Assembly: GCF_900115125.1 (NCBI RefSeq)
Contig: NZ_FOVJ01000001.1
Coordinates: forward strand, 405,852-469,851
Direction of reading: 5' to 3'
Length of the DNA stretch: 64,000 bases
Origin: Nitrosospira briensis
GTDB lineage: Bacteria; Pseudomonadota; Gammaproteobacteria; Burkholderiales; Nitrosomonadaceae
Below the pieces are notes generated by a model. It saw only the letters and a program-made list of their open reading frames with translations. It had not been told where the DNA came from and did not search any database. The number at the start of each line of letters is the position of its first letter. Positions within the stretch are counted from its first letter, which is position 1. Position numbers and translations under genes: made by a program. Below, piece after piece: positions 15,982 through 26,223 of the stretch.

Positions 15982-17442
15982 CTATTCCACGCGATAGTTC
16001 GGCGCTTCCTTGGTAATCTGCACGTTATGGACGTGCGATTCACGAATGCCGGCGGAGGTGATTTCGATGAACTCGGCTTTTGCATGCATGTCGGCGATGG
16101 TTTCACAACCAAGGTAGCCCATACCCGAGCGTACACCACCTACGAGTTGATGGATTACGGCAACGACGCTGCCTTTGAACGGGACGCGGCCTTCCACGCC
16201 TTCCGGCACCAGCTTCCTCGTATCCTGCTCGGCTTGCTGGAAATAGCGGTCGCTTGAGCCTTGCTGCATGGCGGAAAGCGACCCCATGCCGCGGTATGTT
16301 TTGTAAGAGCGCCCCTGGAATAGTTCGATTTCGCCTGGTGCTTCCTCCGTCCCGGCGAACAATCCTCCCAGCATCACAGAGCTTGCTCCGGCTGCAATCG
16401 CCTTGGCGATATCGCCGGAATAGCGGATGCCTCCATCGGAAATCAACGGTATTCCCGTATTTGCCAAAGCATCGGATACGTTCTTGATCGCGGTGATCTG
16501 TGGTACACCCACCCCCGCAACGATACGCGTGGTACAGATCGAGCCAGGGCCTATTCCGACCTTTACCGCATCAACCCCTTGATCTACCAGCGCACGGGCA
16601 GCAGCAGCGGTAGCGATATTGCCACCAATGACCTGTATTCCCGGAAATCGTTTTTTTACCCAGTGGACGCGGTCCAGCACGCTCTGCGAATGGCCGTGGG
16701 CGGTATCCACCACGATTACGTCCACGCCTGCTTCGGCTAGCGCTTCCGCGCGTTCTTCACTGCCTTCGCCAACCCCAATGGCGGCGCCCACCCGCAAGCG
16801 TCCGAGGTCATCCTTGCATGCATTGGGATGTTCTGAGGTTTTGATGATGTCCTTCACGGTTATCAATCCACGAAGCTCGAAATCGCTATTCACGACCAGC
16901 ACCCGCTCCAACCGGTATTTGTGCAGAAGCGCCATCGCGTCCTCGCGGCTGGTCCCTTCGCCTACCGTCACCAAACGCTCTTTCAGCGTCATGATATTCT
17001 TGATGGGTTGATCCAGATTGGTTTCGAAGCGAAGGTCGCGATTGGTGACGATACCCACCACTTTTGAGCCTTCTACCACCGGTAAGCCGGATATCTTGTA
17101 TTTGCGAATGAGGTTGAGTACCTCCCGCACCGTCATATCCGGCGGGATGGTAATGGGATCTTTCACCACGCCGCTTTCGAAGCGCTTGACATTGGCCACA
17201 TGGGCCGCCTGGGATTCTGCCGGCATATTCTTGTGGATGATGCCTATACCGCCTTCCTGTGCGAGCGTAATCGCAAGCGGTGCCTCGGTAACCGTATCCA
17301 TGGCGGCTGAAACCAGGGGAATATTCAGAGAGATGCCGCGGGTGAGCCGGGTAGTCAGATTGACATTGCGTGGCAAAACCACGGAGTGTGCGGGAAGCAA
17401 CAAAACATCGTCAAAGGTTAGAGCTTTCTCAACCAGTCGCAT
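15982..17442 (-). CDS. guaB: IMP dehydrogenase
   Basis: 486 residues, typical length. The TIM barrel is interrupted by a CBS pair (about 95-205; [16 protein letters not shown] and [11 protein letters not shown]). The active-site loop [17 protein letters not shown] contains the catalytic Cys, and RYRGMGS-type flap residues appear as [11 protein letters not shown]. It oxidises IMP to XMP with NAD+, the committed step of guanine nucleotide synthesis. It precedes guaA on the minus strand. Confidence 0.97.
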   Translation of the reverse strand: MRLVEKALTFDDVLLLPAHSVVLPRNVNLTTRLTRGISLNIPLVSAAMDTVTEAPLAITLAQEGGIGIIHKNMPAESQAAHVANVKRFESGVVKDPITIPPDMTVREVLNLIRKYKISGLPVVEGSKVVGIVTNRDLRFETNLDQPIKNIMTLKERLVTVGEGTSREDAMALLHKYRLERVLVVNSDFELRGLITVKDIIKTSEHPNACKDDLGRLRVGAAIGVGEGSEERAEALAEAGVDVIVVDTAHGHSQSVLDRVHWVKKRFPGIQVIGGNIATAAAARALVDQGVDAVKVGIGPGSICTTRIVAGVGVPQITAIKNVSDALANTGIPLISDGGIRYSGDIAKAIAAGASSVMLGGLFAGTEEAPGEIELFQGRSYKTYRGMGSLSAMQQGSSDRYFQQAEQDTRKLVPEGVEGRVPFKGSVVAVIHQLVGGVRSGMGYLGCETIADMHAKAEFIEITSAGIRESHVHNVQITKEAPNYRVE

Positions 17443-17605
17443 GATATTGATCCTTCACAAAGCGGCATTATAGCGAAACGCGGGGAGTTATGGGGAGTGA
17501 ACCTCAGGACGAGTGCCTGCGGCGCAGCTTACAATGCTCCAGTATCTGATCTTCGTTGACGGGTATGATCTTTATTATTCGAGGCGGGGCAAGTGAGATT
17601 CGCAC

Positions 17606-17920
17606 TTACGCTTCTATCTTCCTCTTCGAACCGAGCTCCTTCGCGCGTTTTCTACGACTTTCCTTTGGATCAACGGCTAGAGGCCGATAGATCTCCACGC
17701 GATCTCGATCATGCAGAACCGTGTCAGGGCTGACGAGCTTGCCGAATATGCCCAGCTTGTTCCGGAAAAGATCGATTTCCGGAAAAAGGCTGGTAATTCC
17801 GGAATATTCCACAGCCTGCTTCGCAGTTGTTCCGGCTGGAAGGTCCAAACGCCGGACAAGCTGATTTTCGGGCAAAGCGTACGCTACTTCGATTTCGATT
17901 TTTCCTTCATGAACTTCCAT
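17606..17920 (-). CDS. rnfH: RnfH family (UPF0125) ubiquitin-like-fold protein
   Basis: 104 residues from the ATG at 17920, which has GGAAGAAG upstream and overlaps the end of ratA by 14 nt. A longer frame to 17956 would run further into ratA and is rejected. Signatures: IEVAYALPENQLVRRLDLP, GTTAKQAVEYSGI, NKLGIFGKLVSPDTVLHDRDRVEIYRPL. The fold is a beta-grasp like ThiS/MoaD but without the C-terminal Gly-Gly; the tail is basic (RRKRAKELGSKRK). ratA-rnfH is a widely conserved pair, translationally coupled here. The function is not settled. Confidence 0.93.
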   Translation of the reverse strand: MEVHEGKIEIEVAYALPENQLVRRLDLPAGTTAKQAVEYSGITSLFPEIDLFRNKLGIFGKLVSPDTVLHDRDRVEIYRPLAVDPKESRRKRAKELGSKRKIEA

Positions 17921-18344
17921 AAACTTCTTCCGCACGCTCGATGAACGCTTCCACAAAGCTGTTGGCTATCATGAAGAATACCGGGCCCACCAGTTTTTCA
18001 AGAAAAATGTGCGAGAACGTATAATGCAGGCGAAATTCGATCTTGCAGGCGTTTTCAGCCAGGGGAACGAAACGCCAGTGGCCGTCAAGATTCTGGAATG
18101 GGCCGTCCAGAAGTGTCATGGTGATCAATTCCGGCGGCTTTCGGATATTCTCGGTGGTAAAGCTGTGCTTGATGTGATGATAATCGATCATGATGGTTGC
18201 ATGCGTAACGGTTTCATCCTGTCGAACGACGGATGAACCTCCGCACCAGGGCAAGAACTTGGGATAGTCTTCCACTGCATCCACTAATGCAAACATACGG
18301 CTCGCAGAATAACCGATCAGTACCGATTTTTCGATTTCTGCCAT
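17907..18344 (-). CDS. ratA: RatA family START-domain protein (coenzyme Q-binding type)
   Basis: 145 residues with the SRPBCC/START-like fold: IEKSVLIGYSASRMFALVDAV, DYPKFLPWCGGS and the C-terminal helix GPVFFMIANSFVEAFIERA are standard for the family. Relatives are described either as RatA, a factor said to block 70S ribosome assembly in E. coli, or as Coq10-like ubiquinone-binding proteins; the sequence does not decide between them. It is divergent from smpB, an arrangement shared by many Beta- and Gammaproteobacteria, and overlaps rnfH. Confidence 0.92.
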   Translation of the reverse strand: MAEIEKSVLIGYSASRMFALVDAVEDYPKFLPWCGGSSVVRQDETVTHATIMIDYHHIKHSFTTENIRKPPELITMTLLDGPFQNLDGHWRFVPLAENACKIEFRLHYTFSHIFLEKLVGPVFFMIANSFVEAFIERAEEVYGSS

Positions 18345-18434
18345 AAGATAAACTGCGCTGATCCAACGAGATAGTATTGAAAGCTGTTAAAATACACGAA
18401 ACCGGCGTGGAACTCACCCTTTTTCTTCCCTTAC

Positions 18435-18878
18435 ATGAGTATTGTTCAGAATAAGAAAGCTTTTCACGATTATTTTATCGAGGAAAAATTTGAAACCGGC
18501 GCGGTTCTGGAGGGATGGGAGGTCAAGGCGATTCGCGCGGGGCGAGTACAGATAAAAGAAGCTTATGTTGTCATCCGTAAAGGTGAACTGTTTCTTATCG
18601 GTTGTCATATCAGCGCTTTGCCGACGGCTTCAACCCATATCCTGCCGGATCCGGTCCGTACTCGAAAGCTGCTGTTGCATGCTGAAGAAATCAAACGGCT
18701 CATCGGTAAGGTGGAGCGCGCGGGCTACACGCTGCTGCCATTGGATATGCATTATAAAGCAGGCAAGATCAAAATTGAAATCGGTCTTGGCAAGGGCAAG
18801 AAGCAGCATGACAAGCGCGAATCCGAGAAACAGAAAGAGTGGGTGCGCGACAAGCAACGCCTGATGCGTGCGAAATAA
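18435..18878 (+). CDS. smpB: SsrA-binding protein SmpB
   Basis: 147 residues. An OB-fold core with [39 protein letters not shown] and the basic C-terminal tail [18 protein letters not shown] that enters the ribosomal decoding site. It binds tmRNA and delivers it to stalled ribosomes. The tmRNA gene itself was not found in the window. It is divergent from ratA (90-bp spacer). Confidence 0.97.
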   Translation: MSIVQNKKAFHDYFIEEKFETGAVLEGWEVKAIRAGRVQIKEAYVVIRKGELFLIGCHISALPTASTHILPDPVRTRKLLLHAEEIKRLIGKVERAGYTLLPLDMHYKAGKIKIEIGLGKGKKQHDKRESEKQKEWVRDKQRLMRAK

Positions 18879-18967
18879 ATTTGCAAATTCCCCGGTTTAG
18901 AAAATCCTGGACGAGCGATTCATTCGCTATCGTTAATTTCCCCTTATAGTTAACTTTCAATTTGATC

Positions 18968-19978
18968 ATGCAGAAACCCATTGCCATCTGGTTGCTTGTT
19001 TGCTGCGCTCTGGTGTTTGCCATGGTGGTTGTCGGCGGCGTTACGCGGCTCACCCATTCCGGACTGTCCATTGTCGAATGGCAGCCCATCGTTGGCACCA
19101 TGCCCCCGCTGAGTCAAAGCGATTGGGACGAACTTTTTGAAAAATACCACCAGACGCCCCAGTATAAAAAAATCAATCTGGGCATGAGCCTGGATGAATT
19201 CAAGTATATTTTCTGGTGGGAATATTTTCACCGGCTATTGGGTCGTGTCATCGGACTGGCTTTCTTTTTCCCGTTCCTGTATTTCATTGCGAAAAAGGCA
19301 ATCGATCGACCGTTGGGCCTCAAGCTGACGGGAATTTTTATTTTAGGAGGGTTGCAGGGCGGAATGGGCTGGTACATGGTAAAGAGCGGGCTGGTGGATA
19401 ATCCGCATGTAAGCCAGTACCGGTTGACAGCCCATCTAGGGCTTGCCTTTGCGATTTATGCCGCAATGTTCTGGGTGGCGCTGGATCTGCTTTACCCAGT
19501 TGGGGCATCACTTGTAAACAGTAAAATGCGAAGTTTGCGCCGTTTCTCGATTGCCCTGACCACCCTGATATTCATAATGGTACTTTCGGGCGGTTTTGTA
19601 GCGGGTATCCAGGCAGGTCTGGCTTACAATACTTTTCCTTTGATGGATGGCCACATCATCCCGCCTGAACTATTCATGCTGGAGCCATGGTATCTGAATT
19701 TCTTTGATAACATGACGACAGTCCAGTTCGATCACCGCCTGATTGCATGGACGCTGGCGATTCTGATTTCAATCTTCTGGTTTAAATCCAGGAGTGTGCC
19801 GCTGTCTGGTTCAGCTCGCCTGGCCTGCACTCTATTATTGGTCATGCTGGCGGTGCAGATAAGCCTGGGTATTTCCACATTGCTGCTTGTCGTCCCTCTA
19901 TCGCTCGCAGCAGCTCACCAGGCGGGCGCCGTACTTTTGGTTACGGCTGCCTTGTGGGTCAATCACCAATTACGCTAG
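18968..19978 (+). CDS. ctaA: Heme A synthase (CtaA/COX15)
   Basis: 336 residues from the ATG at 18968. Eight membrane segments are apparent. The first holds [18 protein letters not shown] with the conserved RLTxSGLS. Heme-ligand histidines appear in [10 protein letters not shown] (segment 2 region), in LTAHLG, in FDHRLIAW and in AAAHQAGA. It oxidises heme O to heme A for aa3-type cytochrome oxidase. The ~45-residue periplasmic loop with [16 protein letters not shown] and EYFHRLLGR is the proteobacterial COX15 variant lacking the Bacillus-type Cys pair. It stands alone, with 233 bp before the convergent end of ccmI. Confidence 0.93.
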   Translation: MQKPIAIWLLVCCALVFAMVVVGGVTRLTHSGLSIVEWQPIVGTMPPLSQSDWDELFEKYHQTPQYKKINLGMSLDEFKYIFWWEYFHRLLGRVIGLAFFFPFLYFIAKKAIDRPLGLKLTGIFILGGLQGGMGWYMVKSGLVDNPHVSQYRLTAHLGLAFAIYAAMFWVALDLLYPVGASLVNSKMRSLRRFSIALTTLIFIMVLSGGFVAGIQAGLAYNTFPLMDGHIIPPELFMLEPWYLNFFDNMTTVQFDHRLIAWTLAILISIFWFKSRSVPLSGSARLACTLLLVMLAVQISLGISTLLLVVPLSLAAAHQAGAVLLVTAALWVNHQLR

Positions 19979-20211
19979 CCGGGAATTCCAGAAGTCCACC
20001 GGCACCTTGGGTTCGTGCCATGGGGCCAGCCGGAAGAGATGATTAATGATTAAAAGGCCCGGATTGGGGGGCGAACGGTTTACAACGCCTTAAGCCGGCC
20101 GGGCGCGCATGGTTAATTTCTTCATGCGGTGCAACGCGCTTCCCTTTTTGCACCCTGCACTTTGGCACGGTGGTAAGCCGATATCCGCGGACAACTTGTG
20201 TGTAGAATCCG

Positions 20212-21528
20212 TTAGGGTAGCTGCTGATCGATTACGACCTTGATATCCTTGCCGCCGATCCTGATTGGTTGACTGAAACCCTGTAGATCCCCGCTCTGCG
20301 GCATAGGAGAGCCCGACTTCGAGATTCTTGCACCTACCACCATTTCTGCTTGAAAAGTGGATAGCTGTACACCAGACCTGGCCATGGAGTCGTTCAGGGA
20401 AAAGGACGCGGGTAAGTCCTTTACCTGCAAGCGCAGGGTCGCCAACGGAGCCTTGGGGCCGGTTTTGGCGCGAGCAAAGATATACAGGCTATCGTTGGGC
20501 GATGCTTTGCCGGCCAGGGAAGGGCTCAACGTTACTGTGCCGGAAAGCGTGCCTGAGGTTGCAGCCCCGGCAGCAGCCACCGACTCGGGTTTGTTTTCCG
20601 CAGGAGGCGGAGTTTGTCCACCCGAAAACTGTTGCTGTGCTCTTGCCACCAGGCTCCCTTTTCCTGATGCCAGGGATTTCGCTTCGGCGATACTGGCGCT
20701 TATCGAATTCACCAGGTCGGCCTCTGACGGAGGGATGAGCGCGAGCAGTTTTTCCCAGTATGCGGCAGCTTCCTTGTATTTTTTCTGCTCGAATTCGGCC
20801 GTGCCTGCCAGCGCCAAGGCCTTGGGGTTGCCGGGATCGAGGCGCAGCGCCTTGTTGATCAGTTCTAGCGGCTGCCCCAGCAGGCTGCCATTGTTCGTCA
20901 TCGCGACAATGTCCGCATAATCCGTAATAAACTCGGAATTATCCGGGGACAAGGCCAGTACTTTTTCGTAGGCATCCTTTGCTTCATTAAAGCGTTGCAT
21001 CATGGCGTAGGTTCGTCCCAGCATGAGCCAGCCTTCCACATCATCAGGCTGTTCCCTCAGGCGTGCCGTCAGGTTTTCCAGCACCGATGAAATATTTGCG
21101 TGACCTCCATCATCGGCCGCCGCACCTATCGGCATCTGCTCCATTGCCGGTTGTGGCAGCAAAGCTTTCGTATTGCCCAGCCAGAGATAGAGCGAAACCG
21201 CCAGAAGCGGTACCGCCAAAGTTGTCAATGTAATGGTTGCAACATTGCGGTTACCGCCCATAACTGCTGTTGTCATGGTTTCTCCCTCGGATACATCCTG
21301 CAACATTCGTTGCTGCAGCTCCCGCTTGCTTTGTTCATATTGCTCGCGAGTCAGAATATCATTGAGAAAATCGCTATCGAGTTCGGCCAACTGATCGCGA
21401 TAGATGCTGACATTGGTCGCGTCCCGAGCCACACCGCCCGGACGATTCTTTTTGCTCCACAATGTCGGAAGTACGAACAGCAATGCACAGGCAATGAATA
21501 TGCCGGCCACAACCCAAAATGACGTCAT
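20212..21528 (-). CDS. ccmI: Cytochrome c maturation protein CcmI (CycH)
   Basis: 438 residues. Two N-terminal membrane segments (about 3-22 and 100-120) flank a cytosolic loop with NVSIYRDQLAELDSDFLNDIL and EQYEQSKRELQQRML, typical of CycH. A periplasmic TPR domain follows (about 150-290; GWLMLGRTYAMMQRFNEAKDAY). A C-terminal beta domain (about 320-438) ends GKDIKVVIDQQLP. CcmI holds apocytochrome c for the heme lyase complex CcmFH. It is the last gene of the ccm operon, overlapping ccmH by 4 nt (ATGA). Confidence 0.95.
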   Translation of the reverse strand: MTSFWVVAGIFIACALLFVLPTLWSKKNRPGGVARDATNVSIYRDQLAELDSDFLNDILTREQYEQSKRELQQRMLQDVSEGETMTTAVMGGNRNVATITLTTLAVPLLAVSLYLWLGNTKALLPQPAMEQMPIGAAADDGGHANISSVLENLTARLREQPDDVEGWLMLGRTYAMMQRFNEAKDAYEKVLALSPDNSEFITDYADIVAMTNNGSLLGQPLELINKALRLDPGNPKALALAGTAEFEQKKYKEAAAYWEKLLALIPPSEADLVNSISASIAEAKSLASGKGSLVARAQQQFSGGQTPPPAENKPESVAAAGAATSGTLSGTVTLSPSLAGKASPNDSLYIFARAKTGPKAPLATLRLQVKDLPASFSLNDSMARSGVQLSTFQAEMVVGARISKSGSPMPQSGDLQGFSQPIRIGGKDIKVVIDQQLP

Positions 21529-22076
21529 GCGTTATTACCCTTGCTTTCCTTCAGCAGCGCTTCAGCCTGTTTGCGTTGCTGTTCGGATAGCACTGGTTCT
21601 TCAATCTGGTTGCGGCGGCGTTTGAGATAAACAAACAGTATTACCGCACCGATTATCAGAAAAATGAATGGACCGAACCACAGGAATACGGTCGTAGGCT
21701 TGACCGGCGGATTATAGAGTACAAAATCACCATAACGCGCCACCAGAAAATCGACAATTTCCTTATCGCTTTTGTTTGCTTGCATCTGTTCGCGGATTTC
21801 ACGCCGGAGATCGTTGGCAAAATCGGCCCGTGAGCCCGCGAGCGATTCGTTCTGGCATACCAGACAGCGTAAATCTTCGGATAATGCAATCATGCGTCTC
21901 TCGATCTCGGGATCCTCGGCAACGGGCGCAGCCTCCTTCGCCCATCCGGACGATGCCAGAAGCATCAAGGTGAGCAGCAGCGCGAATTTTTTCAGGCCCA
22001 AGGCGCCTTTCCGCCCAGCGTCGCGCTTGTGCATCAAGGCAAAACTTGATGATGGAAATAAAAGCACCAGATTCAT
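21525..22076 (-). CDS. ccmH: Cytochrome c maturation protein CcmH (CycL)
   Basis: 183 residues starting at 22076 in a 4-nt ATGA overlap with ccmG. An internal Met at residue 15 is an alternative start. An uncleaved or cleaved signal (about 28-46) leads into the thiol motif LRCLVCQNESLAGS (Cys-x-x-Cys), then DLRREIREQM and VDFLVARYGDFVLYNPPV. A membrane helix (about 132-152) and a basic C-terminal tail end the protein. CcmH reduces the apocytochrome CxxCH thiols together with CcmG. Confidence 0.95.
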   Translation of the reverse strand: MNLVLLFPSSSFALMHKRDAGRKGALGLKKFALLLTLMLLASSGWAKEAAPVAEDPEIERRMIALSEDLRCLVCQNESLAGSRADFANDLRREIREQMQANKSDKEIVDFLVARYGDFVLYNPPVKPTTVFLWFGPFIFLIIGAVILFVYLKRRRNQIEEPVLSEQQRKQAEALLKESKGNNA

Positions 22077-22597
22077 CCCTGCAGTTCCTTCACCAGCGGC
22101 AAAATTTTCGTCTCAAGCGCTTCTACTGTTACAGGCCCGATCTGCTTGTATCGGATTACTCCGTTCTTGTCGATGACATAGGTCTCCGGTACGCCGTAGA
22201 CGCCAAAATCGATGCCTGTCCTGCCTTCCGGGTCACGGACGCTGACTGTGTAAGGGTCCCCGAATTGCCTCAGCCATTGCAAAGCCAGGTCGCGCTCGTC
22301 CTTATAGTTGAGGCCGTAGACCGGCACGATGCCGGATTTGGCGAGCTCAACCAGTACCGGATGCTCTTGCCGGCAGGAGACACACCATGAAGCCCACACA
22401 TTCAGGAGCCATACCTTGCCCAGATTTTCCTTGGATGTGAGCGTCTTTTCCGACTCGTGCAGCTGTTCCAACTGGAAATCAGGGGCGGGTTTTCCGATCA
22501 GCGGGGAAGGAACCTGCCTGGGGTTCAGGTTCAGGCCTACCAGCAGAAAACCAACAAGTACGATAAATGCCGCCAGCGGCAGCAGAAAACGCATCAT
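22073..22597 (-). CDS. ccmG: Thiol:disulfide interchange protein CcmG (DsbE)
   Basis: 174 residues. An N-terminal membrane anchor (about 5-24) is followed by a periplasmic thioredoxin domain with active site WASWCVSCRQEH, preceded by GKVWLLNVW and followed by the cis-Pro loop YGVPETYVIDKNG; the GVPETYVID stretch is a DsbE signature. It keeps apocytochrome c cysteines reduced. It overlaps ccmF upstream and ccmH downstream by 4 nt each. Confidence 0.96.
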   Translation of the reverse strand: MMRFLLPLAAFIVLVGFLLVGLNLNPRQVPSPLIGKPAPDFQLEQLHESEKTLTSKENLGKVWLLNVWASWCVSCRQEHPVLVELAKSGIVPVYGLNYKDERDLALQWLRQFGDPYTVSVRDPEGRTGIDFGVYGVPETYVIDKNGVIRYKQIGPVTVEALETKILPLVKELQG

Positions 22598-24633
22598 GCC
22601 TTCTTGCTCCTCGCAATCATGGGTGCAGCCGGCGCCTTCTTGCCGGCCGGAACTTTCTTGCCTGCAGCTTTTCTGTCGTCCACAGGCTCACGTTCCTTGC
22701 GTGGCGACAGACGGTAACGCCGGTCGGTTACAGCCAGTGCTCCACCAAATGCCATCAGCAGGCACCCAAACCAGATCCAGTCCACGAACGGTTTGTGATA
22801 GACACGTACCACCCATGCTCCATTCTCCAGCGGCTCCCCTAACGCAACATAGAGATCCCGAAGTATGCCCGTGTCGATTGCTGCTTCGGTCATCGCCATT
22901 CCCGATGCGTTGTAAACCCGCTTTTCCGGTTCCATGGCGCCAACCTTTTCACCATTGCGCAGCACGTCCATATTACCGATATCGGCCATGTAATTGGGTC
23001 CAGGCGCCTTGTGAACGCCATTGAAACGGAAGGTGTAACCTCCCACCTCGACGGTCTCGCCAATTTCCATGCGTACGTCTTTTTCGGTCTCATAACCGCC
23101 CACCAGCGCCACGCCGATGATGAACACGGCTATGCCCAGATGCGCAAAATGCATGCCGTAATAGCTGCGTGATTGTGCGGCGAGTTTCGCCAATAATCCC
23201 TTCCTGCCGCTGCTTCGCAAGCGATGTGTCACGCTTACGGCTATGGTGGCCACGACCCAGAATGCCATCAGCAAACCGAAGCTTACGAATGGTTTCCATT
23301 CGCCCATGACGAACGGCATCAGCAGGGCGCTAACCAGACTAACGGCAAAAGCCCAACGCAAACGCACCATAAGCTCGGGCAGGTGCGCCTGTTTCCAGCG
23401 TGCGAGGGGACCCAGGCCCATCAGAAAAACAGCAGGCGCCATCAATGGCACGAATACGGATTCGAAGTAGGGCGGGCCCACAGATATCTTGCCGAGCTCA
23501 AGCGCATCCATGACCAGGGGGTAAAGTGTACCCAGCAGGATGCTGCCGGCCGCGACCATCATCAAGAGATTGTTGCCGAGCAGCATGGATTCTCTCGACA
23601 CCAGTTCGAATTTGCCGCCCAATCCGATTTTCGGCGCTCGCCAGGCAAAAAGCAGCAGGGAACTTCCGATGACGATAACCAGAAAGGCCAGGATGAAAAT
23701 GCCACGCTTGGGATCGGTTGCAAAAGCATGTACGGAAGTCAACACACCCGAGCGAACCAGGAACGTGCCGAGCAGGCTCAAGGAGAACGCGCATATTGCC
23801 AGCAGCACGGTCCAGCTCTTGAAGCTCCCGCGCTTTTCCGTCACCGCAAGGGAATGAACCAGTGCCGTTCCTACCAGCCACGGCATGAAAGAAGCATTCT
23901 CGACGGGGTCCCAGAACCACCAGCCGCCCCACCCAAGCTCGTAATAAGCCCACCAGCTTCCAAGCATGATGCCGATGGTGAGGAACATCCATGCAACAGT
24001 CGTCCACGGACGCGACCACCGTGCCCAAGTCGCATCCATTTGTCCGCTGAGCAGTGCGGAAATGGCAAAAGCAAATGCCACGGAAAAGCCTACGTAGCCC
24101 ATGTACAGCATGGGGGGGTGAACCACCATGCCCGGGTCTTGCAGCAAGGGGTTGAGATCGCTTCCTTCCATCGCCGCCGGCAGCATACGTTCGAATGGAT
24201 TGGAAGTGAAAAGCATGAACAGAAGAAAGCCCACGCTTACCAGGCCCATAACGCCCAGTACCCGCGCCACCATCTCGTTCGGCAGATGACGGCTGAATAC
24301 GCTGACTGCAATCGACCAGCTCGCCAGCATCAATGTCCATAGCAACAAGGACCCTTCATGCGAACCCCAGGTTGCCGCAAACCGGTACTCGGCAGGCAAT
24401 TTCGAGTTGGAGTTCTGCGCGACGTTTATCACCGAAAAGTCGCTGGTGACGAATGAATAGGCAAGGCAGAAGAACGCGATGGCGACAAACACAAATTGTC
24501 CCTGAACCACCGGCCGGGCCAGCGCAATCCATGAAGGAATGCCGCGGGCTGCACCGATAATGGGCAGGGTGCCTTGTATAAGCGCCAGCAGGAGGGCGAG
24601 GATCAGAGCGAAATTACCAAGTTCTGGGATCAT
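22594..24633 (-). CDS. ccmF: Cytochrome c heme lyase subunit CcmF
   Basis: 679 residues with about 14-15 membrane helices. The tryptophan-rich WWD heme-handling signature is GWGGWWFWDPVENASFMPWL. Flanking conserved segments include WGSHEGSLLLW near the start, MVVHPPMLYMGYVGF (conserved His) and GTFLVRSGVLTSVHAF. With CcmH and CcmI it transfers heme from holo-CcmE to apocytochrome c. The C-terminal ~20 residues are Lys/Ala/Pro-rich (KKVPAGKKAPAAP), longer than usual. Confidence 0.97.
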   Translation of the reverse strand: MIPELGNFALILALLLALIQGTLPIIGAARGIPSWIALARPVVQGQFVFVAIAFFCLAYSFVTSDFSVINVAQNSNSKLPAEYRFAATWGSHEGSLLLWTLMLASWSIAVSVFSRHLPNEMVARVLGVMGLVSVGFLLFMLFTSNPFERMLPAAMEGSDLNPLLQDPGMVVHPPMLYMGYVGFSVAFAFAISALLSGQMDATWARWSRPWTTVAWMFLTIGIMLGSWWAYYELGWGGWWFWDPVENASFMPWLVGTALVHSLAVTEKRGSFKSWTVLLAICAFSLSLLGTFLVRSGVLTSVHAFATDPKRGIFILAFLVIVIGSSLLLFAWRAPKIGLGGKFELVSRESMLLGNNLLMMVAAGSILLGTLYPLVMDALELGKISVGPPYFESVFVPLMAPAVFLMGLGPLARWKQAHLPELMVRLRWAFAVSLVSALLMPFVMGEWKPFVSFGLLMAFWVVATIAVSVTHRLRSSGRKGLLAKLAAQSRSYYGMHFAHLGIAVFIIGVALVGGYETEKDVRMEIGETVEVGGYTFRFNGVHKAPGPNYMADIGNMDVLRNGEKVGAMEPEKRVYNASGMAMTEAAIDTGILRDLYVALGEPLENGAWVVRVYHKPFVDWIWFGCLLMAFGGALAVTDRRYRLSPRKEREPVDDRKAAGKKVPAGKKAPAAPMIARSKKA

Positions 24634-24728
24634 GGTCGGGGGCTATGAGTTGTGGATTGAAAATATGGATATGGCCAGGTTTGGGCCGGGTCTGACAGGA
24701 GAAGGCGTCCTGATCCTGTCAAACCTTC

Positions 24729-24754
24729 GCTATTTGCGCTATTTGCGCTATTGC
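24729..24754. repeat. GCTATTTGC short tandem repeat in the ccmE-ccmF spacer
   Basis: Three head-to-tail units, GCTATTTGC, GCTATTTGC and GCTATTGC (last one a base short), spanning the end of ccmE (stop at 24748-24750). The 114-bp spacer to ccmF is the widest gap but one in the ccm operon. Confidence 0.6.
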
Positions 24755-25197
24755 ACCAGCACGGTTTTGCGCGCCTTGTCCGCCTGATCAAGCGCATCGG
24801 CGGCTTCAGGCGGCATGTAATTTTCATCGTGTTTCGCGAGTACCTCATCTGCGCGGAAAATACCGTCCTGCGCCATCTTTCCCTGAGCTACCACGCCCTT
24901 GCCTTCCTTGAACAGATCGGGAAGAATACCCGTGTATACCACCGGAATAACTTTTGCGGTATCCGTCACCACGAAATTCACTGTTACGCCGTCGTTCTGA
25001 CGCTTGACGCTGCCTTCTTCCACGAGGCCGCCGATGCGAAAGCTCTTGCCCACAGGCGCTTCCTTGTTGGCTACCTGGGTAGGGCTGAAGAAGAATACCA
25101 GATTGCTCTGGAATGCATTCAACACCAGTACTGAAGCGACACCCAGCGCTGTCACGCTCGAAGCGATGATTGCCAGTTTTTTATGACGTGGTTTCAT
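24748..25197 (-). CDS. ccmE: Periplasmic heme chaperone CcmE
   Basis: 149 residues. An N-terminal anchor (about 9-28) is followed by an OB-fold beta barrel with [41 protein letters not shown] and VVAQGKM. The covalent heme-binding His lies in [13 protein letters not shown], with the conserved Tyr four residues on. The start overlaps the end of ccmD by 17 nt and is preceded by AGAAGGGA. It carries heme from CcmC to CcmF. Confidence 0.97.
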   Translation of the reverse strand: MKPRHKKLAIIASSVTALGVASVLVLNAFQSNLVFFFSPTQVANKEAPVGKSFRIGGLVEEGSVKRQNDGVTVNFVVTDTAKVIPVVYTGILPDLFKEGKGVVAQGKMAQDGIFRADEVLAKHDENYMPPEAADALDQADKARKTVLVQ

Positions 25198-25378
25198 TTC
25201 CCTTCTCTTGTTTGGTTGACTGATGAATCAGACTGAGATGTCTGAGCAAAGTTCGCCTGCGGTTGAAAACCAGAAAAATTTCTCCGGCGATGCAGAGGAG
25301 CGCAACCAGATAAGATCCCCATACATAGAATCCGTATCCCCCCATGTTCAGAAATTCGGACAGACCGCTCCAGTTCAC
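25181..25378 (-). CDS. ccmD: Heme exporter protein CcmD
   Basis: 65 residues from a GTG at 25378 that overlaps the ccmC stop as GTGA, the junction type used through this operon. A start ten codons upstream at 25408 would lie deep in ccmC. The single membrane helix carries the family pattern [20 protein letters not shown], followed by a basic segment [10 protein letters not shown]. It links the CcmABC complex to CcmE and allows release of holo-CcmE. Confidence 0.9.
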   Translation of the reverse strand: MNWSGLSEFLNMGGYGFYVWGSYLVALLCIAGEIFLVFNRRRTLLRHLSLIHQSTKQEKGNETTS

Positions 25379-26115
25379 TGTGTGGCCTCTTGCAACTGGC
25401 CCACCCATACTGTATGGCGCTCACGTTCCAGAATAATGGCGCGGGTGCGTATCAGTATCACGGCAATTGCATACATCCAGCATGCGAGCGACATGATCAG
25501 CATTCCGGTCAGCATGGTGCTTGCCATTTTCGGGGATTGGGTAAGACTGACGGAAGCACCCTGGTGCAGGGTATTCCACCATTTCACCGAGAAATAGATG
25601 ATCGGAACGTTGACAACCCCCACCAGGGCGATCATTGCACCGGCTTTGTCTGCCCTGCGCGGATCATCTATTGCCGCCTGAAGCGACATGAAGCCAATGT
25701 AGAGAAATAACAGAATCAGTTCCGACGTTAGCCGCGCATCCCATACCCACCAGGTTCCCCACATGGGTTTGCCCCACAGTGCGCCGGTCCACAAGGCAAG
25801 AAAGGTGAACATTGCCCCGGTCGGCGCAATCGCCGTTGCGACCATGGAAGAAAGGCGGGTATTGAACGCAAGGCCAATGCCAGACCACATGGCCATTATC
25901 ACGTAGAGAAACATGGATAGCCAGGCGGCCGGGACGTGAATGAATATGATGCGATACGCTTCACCCTGCTGAAAATCGGTGGGCGCCACGAAGAACCCGA
26001 TATAAAGCCCCACCACGAACAATACAGCCGCGGCTACGGAAAAAAAGGGGATCATTTTGCCGGCAAGAGAATAGAAGCTTGCCGGAGAGGAATATTTGAA
26101 CCAGTTAATTGCCAT
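25375..26115 (-). CDS. ccmC: Heme handling protein CcmC
   Basis: 246 residues with six membrane helices. The WWD motif is WGTWWVWDARLTSELILLFLY, with conserved His in FIHVPAAWLSM and in VKWWNTLHQG. It presents heme and Ccm E at the periplasmic face and is required for attachment of heme to CcmE. A 108-bp gap separates it from ccmB. Confidence 0.97.
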   Translation of the reverse strand: MAINWFKYSSPASFYSLAGKMIPFFSVAAAVLFVVGLYIGFFVAPTDFQQGEAYRIIFIHVPAAWLSMFLYVIMAMWSGIGLAFNTRLSSMVATAIAPTGAMFTFLALWTGALWGKPMWGTWWVWDARLTSELILLFLYIGFMSLQAAIDDPRRADKAGAMIALVGVVNVPIIYFSVKWWNTLHQGASVSLTQSPKMASTMLTGMLIMSLACWMYAIAVILIRTRAIILERERHTVWVGQLQEATQ

Positions 26116-26223
26116 GTTAAAAAATACTGAACTCCCTATGAGGTCGATAATTGAAGTTTTGGCCTCACGTGCTTAACTTTGAAATTTTAACCTAAAAACC
26201 TTGAATTCAGAATTGGTTTTTCC

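Noticed and set aside
23224-24342. 372-codon open frame on the plus strand
   Set aside because: Antisense to ccmF, whose family assignment is certain; the frame has the His/Gln/Arg-rich composition of a shadow.
24729-24754. Short tandem repeats considered as a CRISPR array
   Set aside because: Units are 9 bp with no spacers and there are no cas genes; no CRISPR array was seen anywhere in the window.
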